64,000 nucleotides of DNA from Lepus europaeus (taxonomy: Eukaryota; Chordata; Mammalia; Lagomorpha; Leporidae): the NCBI RefSeq assembly GCF_033115175.1, contig NC_084831.1, forward strand, positions 45,602,002 to 45,666,001. Reading direction: 5' to 3'. The notes under the pieces are model-generated. The model was not told the origin of the DNA and ran no database searches. It was given only the letters and a program-made list of their open reading frames with translations. Below are positions 1 through 11,796 of this stretch, piece after piece. The translations under genes were made by a program, and so were the position numbers. Position 1 is the first letter of the stretch. Every line of letters starts with the position of its first letter.

Positions 1-43
1 AGGCCAAGATGGGGCTGCTCAGGACCGAGGTTTTGGCACTGAC

Positions 44-148
44 CTGGTTTGGTTTATAGAAGAAGCCTCCGAAAGGTCCTCGCCAGAAAGCTGTGTCTCC
101 TGGTCTCCAGGACTCCACATACTGGGACATAAGCCCGGTCTGATAGCA
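44..148 (-). CDS. CYB5RL: CYB5RL exon with the GxxS flavin motif
   Basis: 105 nt between TCTTCCAG and GTCAGT, phase 0 at both ends, residues 145-179. It contains GLMS (GxxS motif), and the block WRGPFGGFFYKPNQ closes the flavin domain. The remaining CYB5RL exons are left of the window. Confidence 0.92.
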
Positions 149-3100
149 CTGGAAGAAAACACAGGGAGACCTCAATGGGATGGGCACATGGTCAACAGAC
201 CACACTGCCCATCAAGGGGGAGCCTGTCCTGCTTGCTAACTGCTCGACCTGTGTTATCTCATTTATTTAATTTATTTTAAATGTTCATGTATGTAGAAGG
301 TAGAGCTACAGAGACAGAGACAGAGAGAGATCTTCCACTTGCTGGTTCACTCCCCCAAATACCAGCAACAGCCAGGGCTGGTCCAGGTCAAAGCCAGGAG
401 CTTGGAACTCAGTCAGGGTCTCCCCTGTGGGGAGCAGGGGCCCAACACTCAAGTCATCATTTGCTGCTTCCCAGGATGCACACCAGCAAGAAGCTGGACT
501 GCAAGCAGAGTTGCTGGGATTGAATCAGGCGAGTATCCCAACCTGCTGCAGCACAGTAACCTCCGCCTCCCCCACAGACCACTGTCTCGTTTAATTCCTC
601 TGTCACCCTACGAGGCTGGTATCGTCCTTATCCATTTTCAGATGCGGCCCAGGAGCTTGCACAGGAAGTAGCTGGAGAGGCTGGGATGAGCATGCACAGG
701 ACCTGCGCGTCTGTACAGGGGTCTCAAACCCAAATGCCTACAGGGCCTATGCAGGTAATGGTAGGGAGGGAGGAGCTGGGTGACAACGATTAATGGCAGT
801 TCGTGCTCTGCCTGTGTCTGGGAGACAACAGGGTGTGCAGGGGACTGTGAGGGGCCGGTGAGTGGATGCTCCTTCTGACAGTGGAGCCACTGTGCAGGTT
901 CAGGTCCAGTCTGGGGGCTGGTGATGCAGCATCATCCACCTTTCCAAGACAGGCAGGAAATCCCTATTTTTACTTAAAATCTCCTACTTCTGAAATGTCA
1001 TTAACTAATTTTTAAAAAGATTTATTTATTGGCTGGCGCCGTGGCTCACTAGGCTAATCCTCCGCCTTGCGGCGCCGGCACACCGGGTTCTAGTCCCGGT
1101 CGGGGCACCGGATTCTATCCCGGTTGCCCCTCTTCCAGGCCAGCTCTCTGCTGTGGCCAGGGAGTGCAGTGGAGGATGGCCCAAGTGCTTGGGCTCTGCA
1201 CCCCATGGGAGACCAGGAGAAGCCCCTGGCTCCTGCCATCGGATCAGCGCGGTGCGCTGGCCGCAGCGCACCAACCGCGGCGGCCATTGGAGGGTGAACC
1301 AACGGCAGAAGGAAGACCTTTCTCTCTGTCTCTCTCTCTCACTGTCCACTCTGCCTGTCAAAATAAAATAAAATAATAAAAATAAAAAATAAAGTAGAAA
1401 AGACTTTCTAAAAAAAAAAAAAGATTTATTTATTTATTTATTTGAAAGCCAGAGTTATACAGAGAGAGAAGGGGAGGCAGAGAGAGAGAGAGAGAGGTCT
1501 TCCATCTGCTGTTTTCACTCCCCAATTGCTTGCAATGGCCAGAGCTGCACCGATTCAAAGCCGAGAACCAGGAGCTTCCTCTGGGCCCTCCTACTCGGGT
1601 GTAGAGGCGCAAGGATTTGGGCCATCTTCTACTGCTTTCCAAGGCCATAACAGAGAGCTGGATCAAAAGAGGAGCAGCCAGGACTTGAACTGGCACCCAC
1701 ATGGGATGCTGGGACTGTAGGTGGCAGCTTTACCCGCTACGCCACAGCGCTGGCCCCATCAATTAATTTAAATTTTAAAACACTGTGCAGGCCATATACA
1801 TGTGTGGGCTGGAAGGTGGGTGTTGGGGCAGAGCAGGTCAAGCCACCGCTTGGGATGCCCACATCCCATATCAGAGTGCCTGGTTTGAGTCCTGGCTGCC
1901 CTGGTTCTGATCCAGCTCCCTCTGCCTGAGAGGCCGTGGAGGAAGATGGCTCAAGTACTTGGGTTGCTGCCACCCACATGGGACACCAGGAAAGAGCCTT
2001 GCCCCGCCCTGGCTGTTGCAGTCATTTGGGAAGTGAACCTGCAGATGGATAAGTGTTTCCCTCTCTCTGTGTCACTCTGCCTTTAAAACAAATAAATCTT
2101 AAAAAAAAAAAAAGAGCATGGGCTGGCTTTGCAGGCCACCCATTTGCAATCCCCGTGTTATCCTACACCCTCTCCTGGCAGGACAAAAGATGGAAGTTGT
2201 AGAAGGGATTCCTCCACGGGGTAGGGCCTGCCCACTGTGGTGGGCACCATGCTGGTGCTGCAGGGTAGAGAATGGGCCTTAAGCTCCAGTTAGGCAGTCA
2301 GTGTCTGAACCACAGACAGGATTTAATAACAATCTGAAGGAATGAACCAACCAACCAAAGCCATCTCGATTTAGTGTCTCCCTGACGGAGCTCACCATCT
2401 AGCAGGGAGACACTACCTAACACCCCCTGAGAAAGAGAAAGCACTAGAATCCTGAGGAGGCAGGCACTTTCAGAGTGGGGTCAAGGATGGCTTCCTGGAG
2501 GAGGAAGATGTGTTTGGGTGGCCCTGAAGGACAGGCAGGACAGAATTCACTGGGGATGGGGGCGGCAGTACAGAGAGGATTTTGGCCAGGAGAGGGACTG
2601 CGTGGGTCATGTTTTGGGGAGAGCAAGTGGTTGTGGTGGGGTGCAGGGCAGCCCCAGGAGACAGGTGCAGGAGGCTGTGTGTAGTGAGAGCACAGCCAGG
2701 CCTTTGCTCCCCACACCTGCCTTCCAGCACCCGCAGCCCCTTCCGCTGCCATCCTGACTTCCTTGGGCACCACCTGCAGAAGGAAGGGGGTCCCGGGCTC
2801 AGCCAGAGTGGTCTGGAGGGAGGGCCCGCCTGTGCCCTGCCTCGCGGGAGCCTGTGCCGAGGGGGTGGCATGGCCGCAGCTGTGGCCTCGGAGACCTGCA
2901 GCACAGGGAGCGCTGGAGGAAAAGGAAAGGGCTCTCCCGTGTCCCCAGCACCCGCACAGAGCCCAGCACCGCAGGGATACCCAGTCCACATCTCCCGTGT
3001 CCCCAGCACCCACACAGAGCCCAGCACTGCAGGAGTACCCAGTCCACATCTCCCGTGTCCCCAGTACCCGCACAGAGCCCAGCACCGCAGGGATGCCCAG

Positions 3101-6100
3101 TCCACATCTCCCGTGTCCCCAGCACCCACACAGAGCCCAGCACCACAGGGACGCCCAGTCCACATCTCCCATGTCCCCAGCACCCATACAGAGCCTAGCA
3201 CTGCAGGAGCACCCAGTCCACATATTCCGTGTCCCCAACACTCACACAGAGCCCAGCACCACAGGGATGCCCAGTCCACATCTCCCATGTCTCCAGCACT
3301 CACACAGAGCCCAGCACCACAGGAGCGCCCAGTCCACACTTGTCAAACACAACAGCGACTGCACTCCAGCCTCCCTCTCGGGATCATCCGACCTTGGGAC
3401 AAGGGCATCCTGTCTCTGAGCTCCAGTGTCTTCCTCTGGAAAACAGGGAGAACAAGAGCTGCTCTGCAGGGTGGCGATGAGGTTAGGGCCAGAAGCAGTG
3501 CTCCGTGCCCAGGTGCCTTCGAGGAGGGCAACCCCACAAAACCCTGCCGCCTCCCTGCGCTGCAGAGACGTTTCTGGCTCTCACTAGCCAGCGGCTTAGG
3601 GGTAATTAAGCATCTCTCTAAGTGAGGCTTTCTGGTAAACGAAGGAGAAAATCAGCCTTGCAGCTGGGAGCCATCCAGCCGCCCTGAAGAACTGTGCAGC
3701 AGACACCCAGGCAGCAGCCGGGGGCGGCAGGCCATTTGGAGAGGATTTGTGGGATCTCCCAGACAAACAGCTGCGTGGAGAAGGGATTGCATCCAAGCCC
3801 ATGTATGATGGGAGAAGCGCTCAGCCTCTGAAGGCGGCTGGGGAAGACAGGAGCCAGAGCCAAGGCTGGGGGCCTCGTGGGCAGGGGCAGGGGCCAGGCT
3901 CACCGCCTCGGCACTGCTTGCTCGCCCTGTAGCCTGGGGCCTCCTGGGGCCTCTGGGTGCTTATCAAAGCAGCAAGAATAATTGGAATGTGAAAACTACT
4001 CCTACATACTGGTGCGCACTGGGATTCCATTAGGGAAACGATGGTCTAGGGCTATCCAGTAGGCTGACCACCTGCTAGTTCTGTAAGTCAAGAATGCTTA
4101 AGACTATCAGCCATTTCATTAGTTCAACCCATTCTCTCCACGTCATTGGGCAGAGGTTTCACATACATTTGTCGCCTATTCCTCGGGACTCTAGAGTGTC
4201 CTCTATCCAATCCACTTGGTTCCCCTCATCTCTGCCAACTTATCCACCCGTGGCTGCTAAGCACCATCTCCTTCTGTTCCCAGGTAACCCACATCCTTTC
4301 TCTTTGCTTCTGGCCCAGAATGCCAGGCCTCACCACTGCCAAGCTCTGTTCCTTCTTCCAGGTCCCACTCAAGCGCCCCGAGGGGGGACATCTGGTTGGG
4401 TCAGCCCATCAGGTCCTCCACGACCCACTGCTGCCAGATGCTCTCAGCACACACTCCTTCTGTTCCAGGACGAAGGACTGACGTCCCCAATTCATGTCCC
4501 TCACGCTGCTGTCCCCAGCACCCTTCTGTCATTCACTCCACTCCACTCCCATTCGCTCCACTTCCCCTCCTTACACACAGCCTAGCTTCCCTGCACCCCT
4601 GCTGCCCTGAGGTCGGCTGGGCCTCCTCTGTCACCACCTCCATCGCACTGCTTTGTCCAGGTCTGGTCACTCATCCTGGGGTGGGTCCCTGGTGGGCGGG
4701 TGCTATGTCAGATGCACCTGTGGACCTCGGAACCCAGAACACGGCAGGTGTGGGGGCCTTGGCTCCTGTTGCCCCGCTGGCCTGGTGCTCGCTCCCTGGG
4801 ATAGGCACAACAGTGAGAAAGGAGTCCCTTTTCCTCTTCCCAAAAATCTGCAGGAAGATGCCCTCCTGGCAGACCCTCAGAAAGGAGAAAGGAGAAGGCC
4901 CGCTTCACCCGGCCTTGTTCTCCCTCAGGTCAGCCTCCTCTGCACAAACACTGGTCTCTCTCCCACCCGTGGACATGGCCTCATCCTAACTCAGCTGACG
5001 AATGGGGCCCCAGCCCCTGGCATCTTTGGGCACCCTCAGCAGTCAACTCACCTTAATCAAAACGTCGAAGTATCCTTTAGCATTGGCGGGGCTGATGGGC
5101 GTGTAGGCTCTCTGAATTTCTAAGTCATTTACTCTTCCCCTGGGAAAGACCGGCACTGAGTCAGGCAGTCATTCACCAAACCTGTATCAGCTACCCGCCC
5201 CACCAGGAAGGTGACAGCCAAGTGGGCCCACTCACCCTCAGGCATCTTCACTGAGGGGCAGGCAAAGTGTAGAGAAAACGGTCACGGGCCTCACCCAGGA
5301 CTGCAAGAGACCCAGCACGTCATCTAATCCCTCCTGCCCCCCACTTAAAGATTTATTTATTTGAAAGGCAGAGTTACAGAGATAGAGGAAGACACACATA
5401 CACACACACAATCTTTCATCTGCTGGTTCACTCCCTAAATGCTCGTAACAGCCAGGGCTGGGCCAGGCTGAACCCAGGAGCCTGAACTCCATCCCAGTCT
5501 CCCACATCAGTGGCAGTGGCCAAGTACTTGGTCATCACCTGCTGCTTTCCCAGACACATTAGCAGGGAGCTAGATTGGAAACAGAGCAGCAGGACTCAAA
5601 CCGACACTCTTTTATGGGATGCTGGCAGCGCAAGCAGCAGCTTAACCTGTGGCACCACGCTGGTCCCCACCCCTCCCCACACACAAAGGGGACAGCCACC
5701 TGTGTCCTGGTTGTGTGGCTATTCTGGCATTCCAGATGGGCGAGTGCTTCACAAGTGCACTGAGGATGTGAGCTCTTTGGCATCTCCTGACCTCCTGTTG
5801 GCCACACAATGACAAAGAGAAGAACCCCTGCTGACATGTATTAAACAGGCATTACCATGTGCCAGGAGCATGGGCCAAAGGGGCCCTGGTCCAAAGCCCT
5901 GTGGCCTGCAGGAATCCTCTCTACAATGTTATCAGCAATGAGGTTAGCCAACACGAGTAATAGTGACATTGTGTTAAGGGCCCACAGTGCACCAAACACA
6001 CAGGATGGACTCAATCATTCAATTAAAAAAATAAGCCAAAGACGGAATCCAGTGCTTAAGAGAAGTCACTTGCACAGCCAGAATTCAGCCACAGTTCTGA

Positions 6101-9100
6101 CCAAGTCGCGTTCCCTGCTCCTCTTCCTCAAGGCTTCCCAGGAACATCGAACACTCCTCTCTCAAGGCTGAGTGTGCACCACTCTTTCTTGCAGCATGCA
6201 AAGATTTAAAAGGCCTGTCCTAATGCATTGAAAGCTGGAAAGCAGGACAGAAATAGTTAATAAAGTCTATGAGACAAGCAAGGGAATAAGGAACAGAACG
6301 CATGCCATGGCTTGGAGGCGGAGTGCCCACCCTCATCCGGGGAAGCTTAAAAGGCTCTCGTAGTTGGGTACTGAGGATGGACAGGGGACAGCGGGGACAG
6401 GAGGGTCAGTAATTCCAGGCAGAGGGAATAGCTGGGCAACAGCTCAGGGACAGGACAATGTGGGCAAGTCAGGAAGTGGTGGGCAGATGAGGAGGCTGGG
6501 CTCAAGGGCAGGGGGAGGGAGGAGAACTCGGTTGGGGGAAGGGAGGGTAAGAGGCGGCAGTGAGCTGTTTGCATGTGGGCAGGGGTGATACGGCCAGGTC
6601 CGTGCTGAGGAAGTCACTGGAGTAGCAGACAGGACACAGGAGACGATCTGCTCTAGGGGCAGGGAGTTCTGGGCATCCCATTATATGGACCGAGGGCTCT
6701 GTGGGGCTGTGACCTGTGGCTCCTCCTGGCCACTGAATGGTAGACATCAGGCCACAGGCCAGAACGAGCTGGACACAAACACCAGGGCCCAGTGAAGCAC
6801 AGTGGAGTCTGCTCAGCGGAAGCTCTCTCGTGTTCTCCCTGTGCCCTCTGGCTGTACTCTGTACCCTCTGCTGGCTCCTGCTCTTGCCAGCACTGAAAAT
6901 GCCAGTGCTCCAGGGCTTGGCCTATGCCCTTTCCTCTTCCCATGCACACGCGGCCTCAAATGCCAGCCGGGTTGGGGCCATGTCTGCCACTCAGATCTTT
7001 CCGCGGAGCTTCAGAGCCCACAGACTCAACTGCCTGGCAGACACCTCCACCTGGGTGTCACAGGGGTCCTGTCCCTGGGCAGGAGGGGGTGGGGATCAGG
7101 AGGGAGAAGAGCCAAAGTAGGCTGGGGCTGGGAGTGAGCTAAAGCCCAGGGCAATGGTTAAGAGTAACTCAGGAGCCAGGCTGTCTGGGTTTGAATTTGG
7201 CTCAACGAATTAGCAGCTATGTGATGCTGGGCAGGTTCCTTATTCTTGGTGACAGTGTCCCTTCCACCAAGTGGTGCTAATCCAATTACGCTCAGACACA
7301 GGATCTAGGGCCAGACGCCTTGCCCTCACATCTTGGCTCCCATATTTAACTGGGTGATGAGGGGCACGTTCCTGAACCTCTCCAACTTCACTTTTCCCTG
7401 GGGGATGACAATAGACTTGGTGAGGGTGACTCCAGGTCACAGCCATGAGCTCCCTAAGTTAGCACTTCCTGTGAACATACATTAACCACTTCACTCCCAG
7501 AATGCTCTGTACCACGGGCTACATCAACAGTGAGGCTGATGAATGGAGGCTGCAGGCAAGTCGGCTGCCCTGGGCCCCAGCTAGCAAGTGGCAAGGTGGG
7601 CTGCAAAGCTGGGGGCCTCCCGCTGCCTGTGTGTACCTCAGGATGAGGTGCTGCCCTGGCCACAGGCCAAGCTGGCTGTTCCCTGGGAGTGCAAACCGCA
7701 CGCGGTAGGTGTCCCGAGTGACCTTCTCCATGGCACTGATGCAGAAGCCCACGAAGGTCTCCGGGTTCAGCTGGAAAGGGCGGCTCTGTAAACAGAAAAG
7801 ACCCAGCAGCCGGGGCCAGGGCTCAAGGACTCGCCAGCAGCCGCCAGCAGGCCACCCACTTCCCTGGAGAGGCCCTCTCGGCCATGGGCTCCCCCCTGCC
7901 CTCTCGTGCTCTGATCCAAGAAAGCCAGAGCACTTCACACAGGGCCCACCCTGCTCTGAAGCCAGCCCTGGCTCCCTGGGGGCAAGGATAAAGTGCAGGC
8001 ACCACAGGACGCTCAAGGGCCCAGTGGACAACCCTCAACCCCTTGCCGTCTCCGTGCTTTTTCCCATCTTCTCAAGCCCAGGCTGCCGCCTCCTTCCTCT
8101 GTGTCCTCACTGCTCGAGCCGTGCCCTCTCTCCAGAACACTTGTCTCCAAGGTACAAAAGACCCACTCATCCTGCAAACCTGCTACATTGCAATTTCTGA
8201 ATTGAGAAATGAAGGGACTTTAACGATGACCTTATTCAATGTCCTTTTATTACATACAGGAAACTGGCTTACCTTTCCAAGATCACACTGAGCCGGGACA
8301 CAAGCTCATCTCTGCTAAATCTCGCTCCACTACCCTTAACATTCCATTCCCACCTGCACTTCCTCCAGGAAGCCTTCTCTGACTCTCTCTAGAAAATGCC
8401 CACGTACAGCTCATTCCTGGGACACAGCCTACTGGCCCTGCCCAGGCCCCGCCCAGCTCTGGAACCCCAGTTACCTGTGGGAGTGCTGACAGTGTCACAG
8501 AACTGACACAAACACTCAGGCTCTGCCTCCAACCCACACCACCTCCAACCCCAGGCCAGGATGACCTTGTCGTCATCAGCCAGAGGACCAGGGCACCCTC
8601 TGTCAGTCTCCTGGTATTCGGAGAACAGCACTGGGCTTGGAGGAAGAACGAGGTTTCGCTCCAGCTCAGCAGCTGCCCGCCTGCAGGACCTCAGGCAAAT
8701 CATCTGATCTTCTGGGTCTCAGTTTCCTCATCTGTAAAAAGGGGCCATTCACTTCTGACAACTTTACAGTTGATCACGAGGGACGAATGAGATGACCATG
8801 TCAAAGGATTTTACAAAATGTAAATTGCTCTGGAAATGTAAATGTACAATTCTTTCCTATTATCGCTCCATTAAAATGTTTTATTCTTTTAAAGATTTAC
8901 TTATTTATTTATTTGAACGGCAGAGTTAGAGAGAGAGAAGGAGAGGCAGAGAAAGAGAAAGAGAGAGAGAGAGAGAATCTCCTGTTCGCTGATCCATTCC
9001 CCAAATAGCTGCAATGGCAAGGACTGGGCCAGGCCAAAGCCAGGAGCCAGGAGCTTCATCCAGGTCTCCCAACTGGGCACAGGGGCCCAAGCACTTGAAC

Positions 9101-10525
9101 CATCTTCTGCTGATTTTCCAGGTGCATTAGCAGAGAGCTGCATTGGAAGTGAAGCAGCTGGAACTTGAACCAGCATCTGTGTGGGACGCTGGTGTTGCAG
9201 GCAGTGACTTAACCTGCAGTTAAAAAATTAAAAAAAAAAAAAAAAAAAATTAAAAAAAAATTTTAAAAGTTTTACAAAATGAGCTTACAGTATGCTATTT
9301 TGGGGTATGGGTGCTTGGTCTAGTGGTTAAAATGCCTGCATCCCCTGTTGGAGTGCCCAGGCATACTTCCCAGCTCTGGCTCTAGCTTCTGATTCTAGCT
9401 TCTAGCTAAAGCAGACCCTAGAAGGCAGCAGGTGATGATGGTCCAAGTATTAGATCCCTGCCACCCATGAACATTCATAAAATGTGCTATTGTGTAAGAC
9501 TGACAAGATCATACAATATAATTCAACTCTTCATTTCTTATAGCAGTTGCCACAATGGCCACTATTTATGGAGGACCTACTGTGTGCCTGTTTATCCCAT
9601 GAAGTCCTCATGATAACCTACAACTAAGTGGTGCCATCCCCATTTTCGTTTGGCAGACCAAAGTGACCTGCCAACATCTTGTGATGGACGAGCAGAATCG
9701 GGCCTCGGGTCACCCCTTTCCAGTACACCCTTGTGATTCTCTGTCCTGCCAGCTGAGCTTTTTGTAGACTGGGGCCCTCACCAAGTAAACCATCATTACT
9801 TTACCACCAGTCTCAAGGTGCTGATAGAACAGCGAGCAAGACTGAGCCTGCCTCTCTCTCTCTCTTTAAAACGATTTATTTATTTAAAAGCCTCAGTAAC
9901 AGACAGAGGGAGACAGAGACAGAAAGAGAGAGATCTTCCACCCACTAGTTCACTCCCCAAATGGCCATATTGGCTGGTGTTGGTCTAGGCCAAAGCCAGG
10001 AGCCTGGAGCTCCATCTGAGTCTCCCACAAGGAGACTTTTTAAATACATAAATAACTCTTAAACAAAGACAAAAACAAAAACATCACATGTGTTTAGCCC
10101 CATTTTACAGACAAGGGAGCTAAGGTTTCAGGAGATTAAGGGACTTGGCCTAAAACCACATGGCTGCTAATTAGTTTATTCCAGGGCTGGGCTTTGGCCC
10201 TAATCTCCCCGCTTCCATTAGACACATTCTCTTCTTGCCGGGGAAGTCAGGGAAAGCGTCTCAGAGCAGGGGAGAGGCCAAGCCGACTCTGCCACCCCGG
10301 CCCCCTGGCCCGAGCAGCAGCCTCTCTCACCTGCGACTTCTCTCCATTCAGCAGGCTCCTGTCCCTGCTGGCTCGGGCTGCCTCCCACTTTGCCAGGTCT
10401 CGGTGATAGAGGTCAAACACACAGGGTGAGCAGCCACCGCCACAGCACTGGGAGGGCGAGGGCTCCACGGGCCGAAGCTGCAGCCAGGCCGCCTCAGTGT
10501 CGCTGTCCTCCTCCTCCTCATCCAT
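44..10525 (-). CDS. CYB5RL: CYB5RL, NADH-cytochrome b5 reductase-like protein (5' part, four coding exons)
   Basis: Predicted flavoprotein oxidoreductase that passes electrons from NAD(P)H through FAD; its physiological acceptor is not established. Coding exons, in transcript order, are 10525-10331, 7785-7637, 5139-5052 and 148-44. They join in frame to give residues 1-179, and the C-terminal NADH-binding half lies beyond the left edge. Residues 26-40 read QCCGGGCSPCVFDLY, the Cys signature of the oxidoreductase-like (OXLD) domain. The FAD-binding beta-barrel starts near residue 70, with the flavin motif RAYT at 125-128 and GLMS at 149-152, as in cytochrome b5 reductases. The start at 10525 has a strong Kozak context (ACCATGG). 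All junctions are GT/AG and no frame is broken. Human CYB5RL is about 315 residues with the same neighbours, so the identification is firm even though the gene is partial here. Confidence 0.93.
262..566 (-). mobile_element. C-repeat SINE (CSINE), old copy
   Basis: Minus orientation. A degenerate T-rich tail (ATTTATTTAATTT) is followed by GTTCACTCCCCCAAAT and the reverse of the body. The tRNA-like head is eroded. Confidence 0.85.
1031..1395 (+). mobile_element. C-repeat SINE, young subfamily, full length
   Basis: Begins GGCTGGCGCCGTGGCTCA and carries the extra promoter-proximal segment CACCGGGTTCTAGTCCCGG and the GCGGCGGCCATTGGAGGG core of the youngest subfamily. The (AAAATA)n tail is intact and CpGs are abundant, so insertion is recent. 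Confidence 0.93.
1409..1757 (-). mobile_element. C-repeat SINE, full length
   Basis: From a poly-A/ATTTATTT tail to GCCACAGCGCTGGCCCC, the reverse of the SINE head. Confidence 0.93.
1807..2114 (+). mobile_element. C-repeat SINE, diverged
   Basis: Diverged head, readable body (GGAGGAAGATGGCTCAAGTA) and a clear AAATAAATCTTAAAAA tail. Confidence 0.85.
2941..3344. repeat. 58-bp minisatellite, about seven copies
   Basis: The GTCCCCAGCACCC start recurs at 2941, 2999, 3057, 3115, 3173, 3231 and 3289, an exact 58-bp period. Copies differ by point substitutions only. It lies within a CYB5RL intron. Confidence 0.95.
5052..5139 (-). CDS. CYB5RL: CYB5RL exon with the RAYT flavin motif
   Basis: 88 nt between CCCAG and GTGAGT. 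The first G completes Arg115, and the exon ends in phase 0 at Lys144. It contains RAYTPIS, the RxY(T/S) motif that holds the FAD phosphate in this family. Confidence 0.93.
5346..5668 (-). mobile_element. C-repeat SINE, full length
   Basis: TTAAAGATTTATTTATTTG tail to a CCACGCTGGTCCCC head, with a short CA run inside the pyrimidine-rich segment. Confidence 0.9.
7141..7265 (+). mobile_element. MIR SINE
   Basis: CAGGAGCCAGGCTGTCTGGG, TTTGAATTTGG and a GCAGGTTCCTTATT-type core. Confidence 0.8.
7637..7785 (-). CDS. CYB5RL: CYB5RL exon, start of the FAD-binding domain
   Basis: 149 nt between TTTACAG and GTACAC. It continues from phase 0 and leaves two bases (AG) for the next exon. It encodes residues 66-114 and the first bases of R115, including LNPETFVGFC and DTYRVRFALPG, the opening strands of the ferredoxin-reductase-type barrel. 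Confidence 0.93.
8290..8440. mobile_element. L2 fragment
   Basis: CTTCCTCCAGGAAGCCTTCT and CTCATTCCTGGGACA are L2-like. Confidence 0.55.
8655..8850 (+). mobile_element. MIR SINE
   Basis: CAGTTTCCTCATCTGTAAAA, the most conserved MIR segment, followed by ATGAGATGACC. Confidence 0.88.
8888..9216 (-). mobile_element. C-repeat SINE
   Basis: Tail TTAAAGATTTACTTATTTA; the head is lost after CTTAACCTG and replaced by an A-rich run. Confidence 0.88.
9302..9472 (+). mobile_element. C-repeat SINE fragment
   Basis: 5' half only, diverged (TAGTGGTTAAAATGCCTGCA), ending at the CTGCCACCCATG segment. Confidence 0.65.
9545..9720. mobile_element. MIR/L2-like fragment
   Basis: CTACTGTGTGCCTG and CCATGAAGTCCTCATGATAA. 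Confidence 0.5.
9867..10032 (-). mobile_element. C-repeat SINE fragment
   Basis: Tail and 3' half only; it stops after GAGTCTCCCACAAGG. Confidence 0.8.
10085..10180 (-). mobile_element. MIR fragment
   Basis: CCCCATTTTACAGACAAGGG and AGGGACTTGGCCTAAAACC. Confidence 0.75.
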
Positions 10526-10546
10526 GGTCAGTGGGGCCTGGGCAGT
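10331..10546 (-). CDS. CYB5RL: CYB5RL exon with start codon (coding 10331-10525)
   Basis: The acceptor follows a C-rich tract ending in CAG, so the exon begins at 10546. It has 21 nt before the ATG at 10525-10523 and ends at a GTGAGA donor after residue 65 (phase 0). It encodes an acidic N-terminus (DEEEEDSD) and the Cys-rich OXLD-type motif. The 21 upstream nt are open in frame, so a longer N-terminus from a coding upstream exon cannot be excluded. Confidence 0.9.
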
Positions 10547-11329
10547 CTGGGGGTGGGGGTGGGGGGCAACCATGTACTCTTCCCAGAGAAGGCCAGGCTC
10601 TGTGAGGCCCCAGGCCCTCCTCCCTCGCTGGCCTAGGAGAGAGAAAACACAGGGGTTATACCCTGGTCTCCCTATGGCTTGCATTCCCCAAGGCTTCCAG
10701 GAGCCAGGTTCTGTGCAAGCACCAGGGGACAGAGCCGGATCAAGCACGGAGCTTGCAGTCTGGAGGGGGAGCAATCGTGACACATGAGCCATGAGCTACA
10801 GAAGCGCAGCCCCTCTGTGTGAAATGTGTCTTCAAGAGGGTTTGTCTTCTGCAAACTGGTTCTACGGCTCCCAAGTTCAATGAAGTCAGGAAAGCTCAGG
10901 GCTGGGACCCCCTCGAAGACAAGGCTAGTGTCTTATTCTTTCTGTGTTCCACCACCAACCACAGTCTGGTTATGGAAGGCTCCCAGTACATGGTGAGTGC
11001 TTATTCAGTTTACACACGGTCTGGGAACCGGGCACATGCTAGGTGTGCGATGCAATGGAGGGGAAGAGCACACGGTCCCTAACTTCAAGGAGCCTAGCAA
11101 GGAGTTACACCAACCCAGCCTAGCTGTACTATGTGCAAGCTAGGCATGCTGCCTGGGTGAACGAATGGAAGAGTCTGGTCCCCTCTATACATCAATTTCC
11201 TACTACCCACTTGGGCTAAAGGGAGGAACGCAAAAGAGCCCTATTAACTCTAAATTGCTACACAGTGAGGGCTAGTTACATCTCTTTCTCCTTAGAGTTT
11301 CCTTCTCCACGAGTTTGTTTGTTTTTGTT

Positions 11330-11655
11330 TTTTAAGATTTTATTCGCTTTGCTAGGAAGAGTTATTACACAAAGACAGAGGCAGAGGAGAGAGAGAGAGG
11401 TCTTCCATCCTGAGTCACTCCCCAGATGGCCATGGCTGGAGCTGAATTGATCTGAGGCCAGGAACCAGGAGATTCTTCCAGGTCTCCTACATGGGTGCAG
11501 GGGCCCAAGGATTTGGACCATCTTTTACTGCTTTCCCAGGCCACAGCAGAGAGCTGGATTGGAAGTGGAGCAGCTGGGACTCAAACCCGGGGCACATATG
11601 GAATGCCAGCACTGCAGGCGGCGGCTTTACCCGCTATGCCACAGTGCCAGCGCCC
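11330..11655 (-). mobile_element. C-repeat SINE, full length
   Basis: TTTAAGATTTTATT tail to GCCACAGTGCCAGCGCCC. Confidence 0.92.
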
Positions 11656-11796
11656 TCCACGAGCTTTAATAGCCCAATTCTTTGGTATCTTAGAATTGCT
11701 AGAGAAGTTGCCACGTCAGTTATGAATCTGAGAGTCCGCTGGTTCACGGCATCTTTTTAAAGGCCTCTTTTTCTTTTAAGAATTATGTATGCGCGT

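Larger units (their letters stand above)
149..5051 (-). other. CYB5RL intron
   Basis: 4.9-kb intron. It holds four C-repeat SINEs (262-2114), a 58-bp minisatellite (2941-3344) and L2-like sequence (about 4200-4470). I see no exon or RNA gene in it. Confidence 0.8.
5140..7636 (-). other. CYB5RL intron
   Basis: 2.5-kb intron with one C-repeat SINE (5346-5668), a MIR (7141-7265) and unique sequence with G/A-rich stretches (6360-6550). Nothing in it looks coding. Confidence 0.8.
7786..10330 (-). other. CYB5RL intron
   Basis: 2.5-kb intron containing L2 (8290-8440), MIRs (8655-8850, 9545-9720, 10085-10180) and SINE fragments (8888-9216, 9302-9472, 9867-10032), with an A-rich tract at 9222-9262. 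Confidence 0.8.

Noticed and set aside
1031-1110. tRNA-like box sequence (GGTTCTAGTCCC) resembling a tRNA gene
   Set aside because: It is the tRNA-derived head of a C-repeat SINE, repeated many times in the window, and does not fold into a full cloverleaf.
2444-3625. ORFs of 347, 289 and 265 codons on both strands
   Set aside because: They are produced by the 58-bp tandem repeat, whose length is not a multiple of three; they lie in a CYB5RL intron and have no domain or splice support.
7519-8031. 170-codon minus-strand ORF as a complete protein
   Set aside because: Only its middle (7785-7637) is a CYB5RL exon; the N-terminal part is intron upstream of the acceptor and the C-terminal part is read past the donor.
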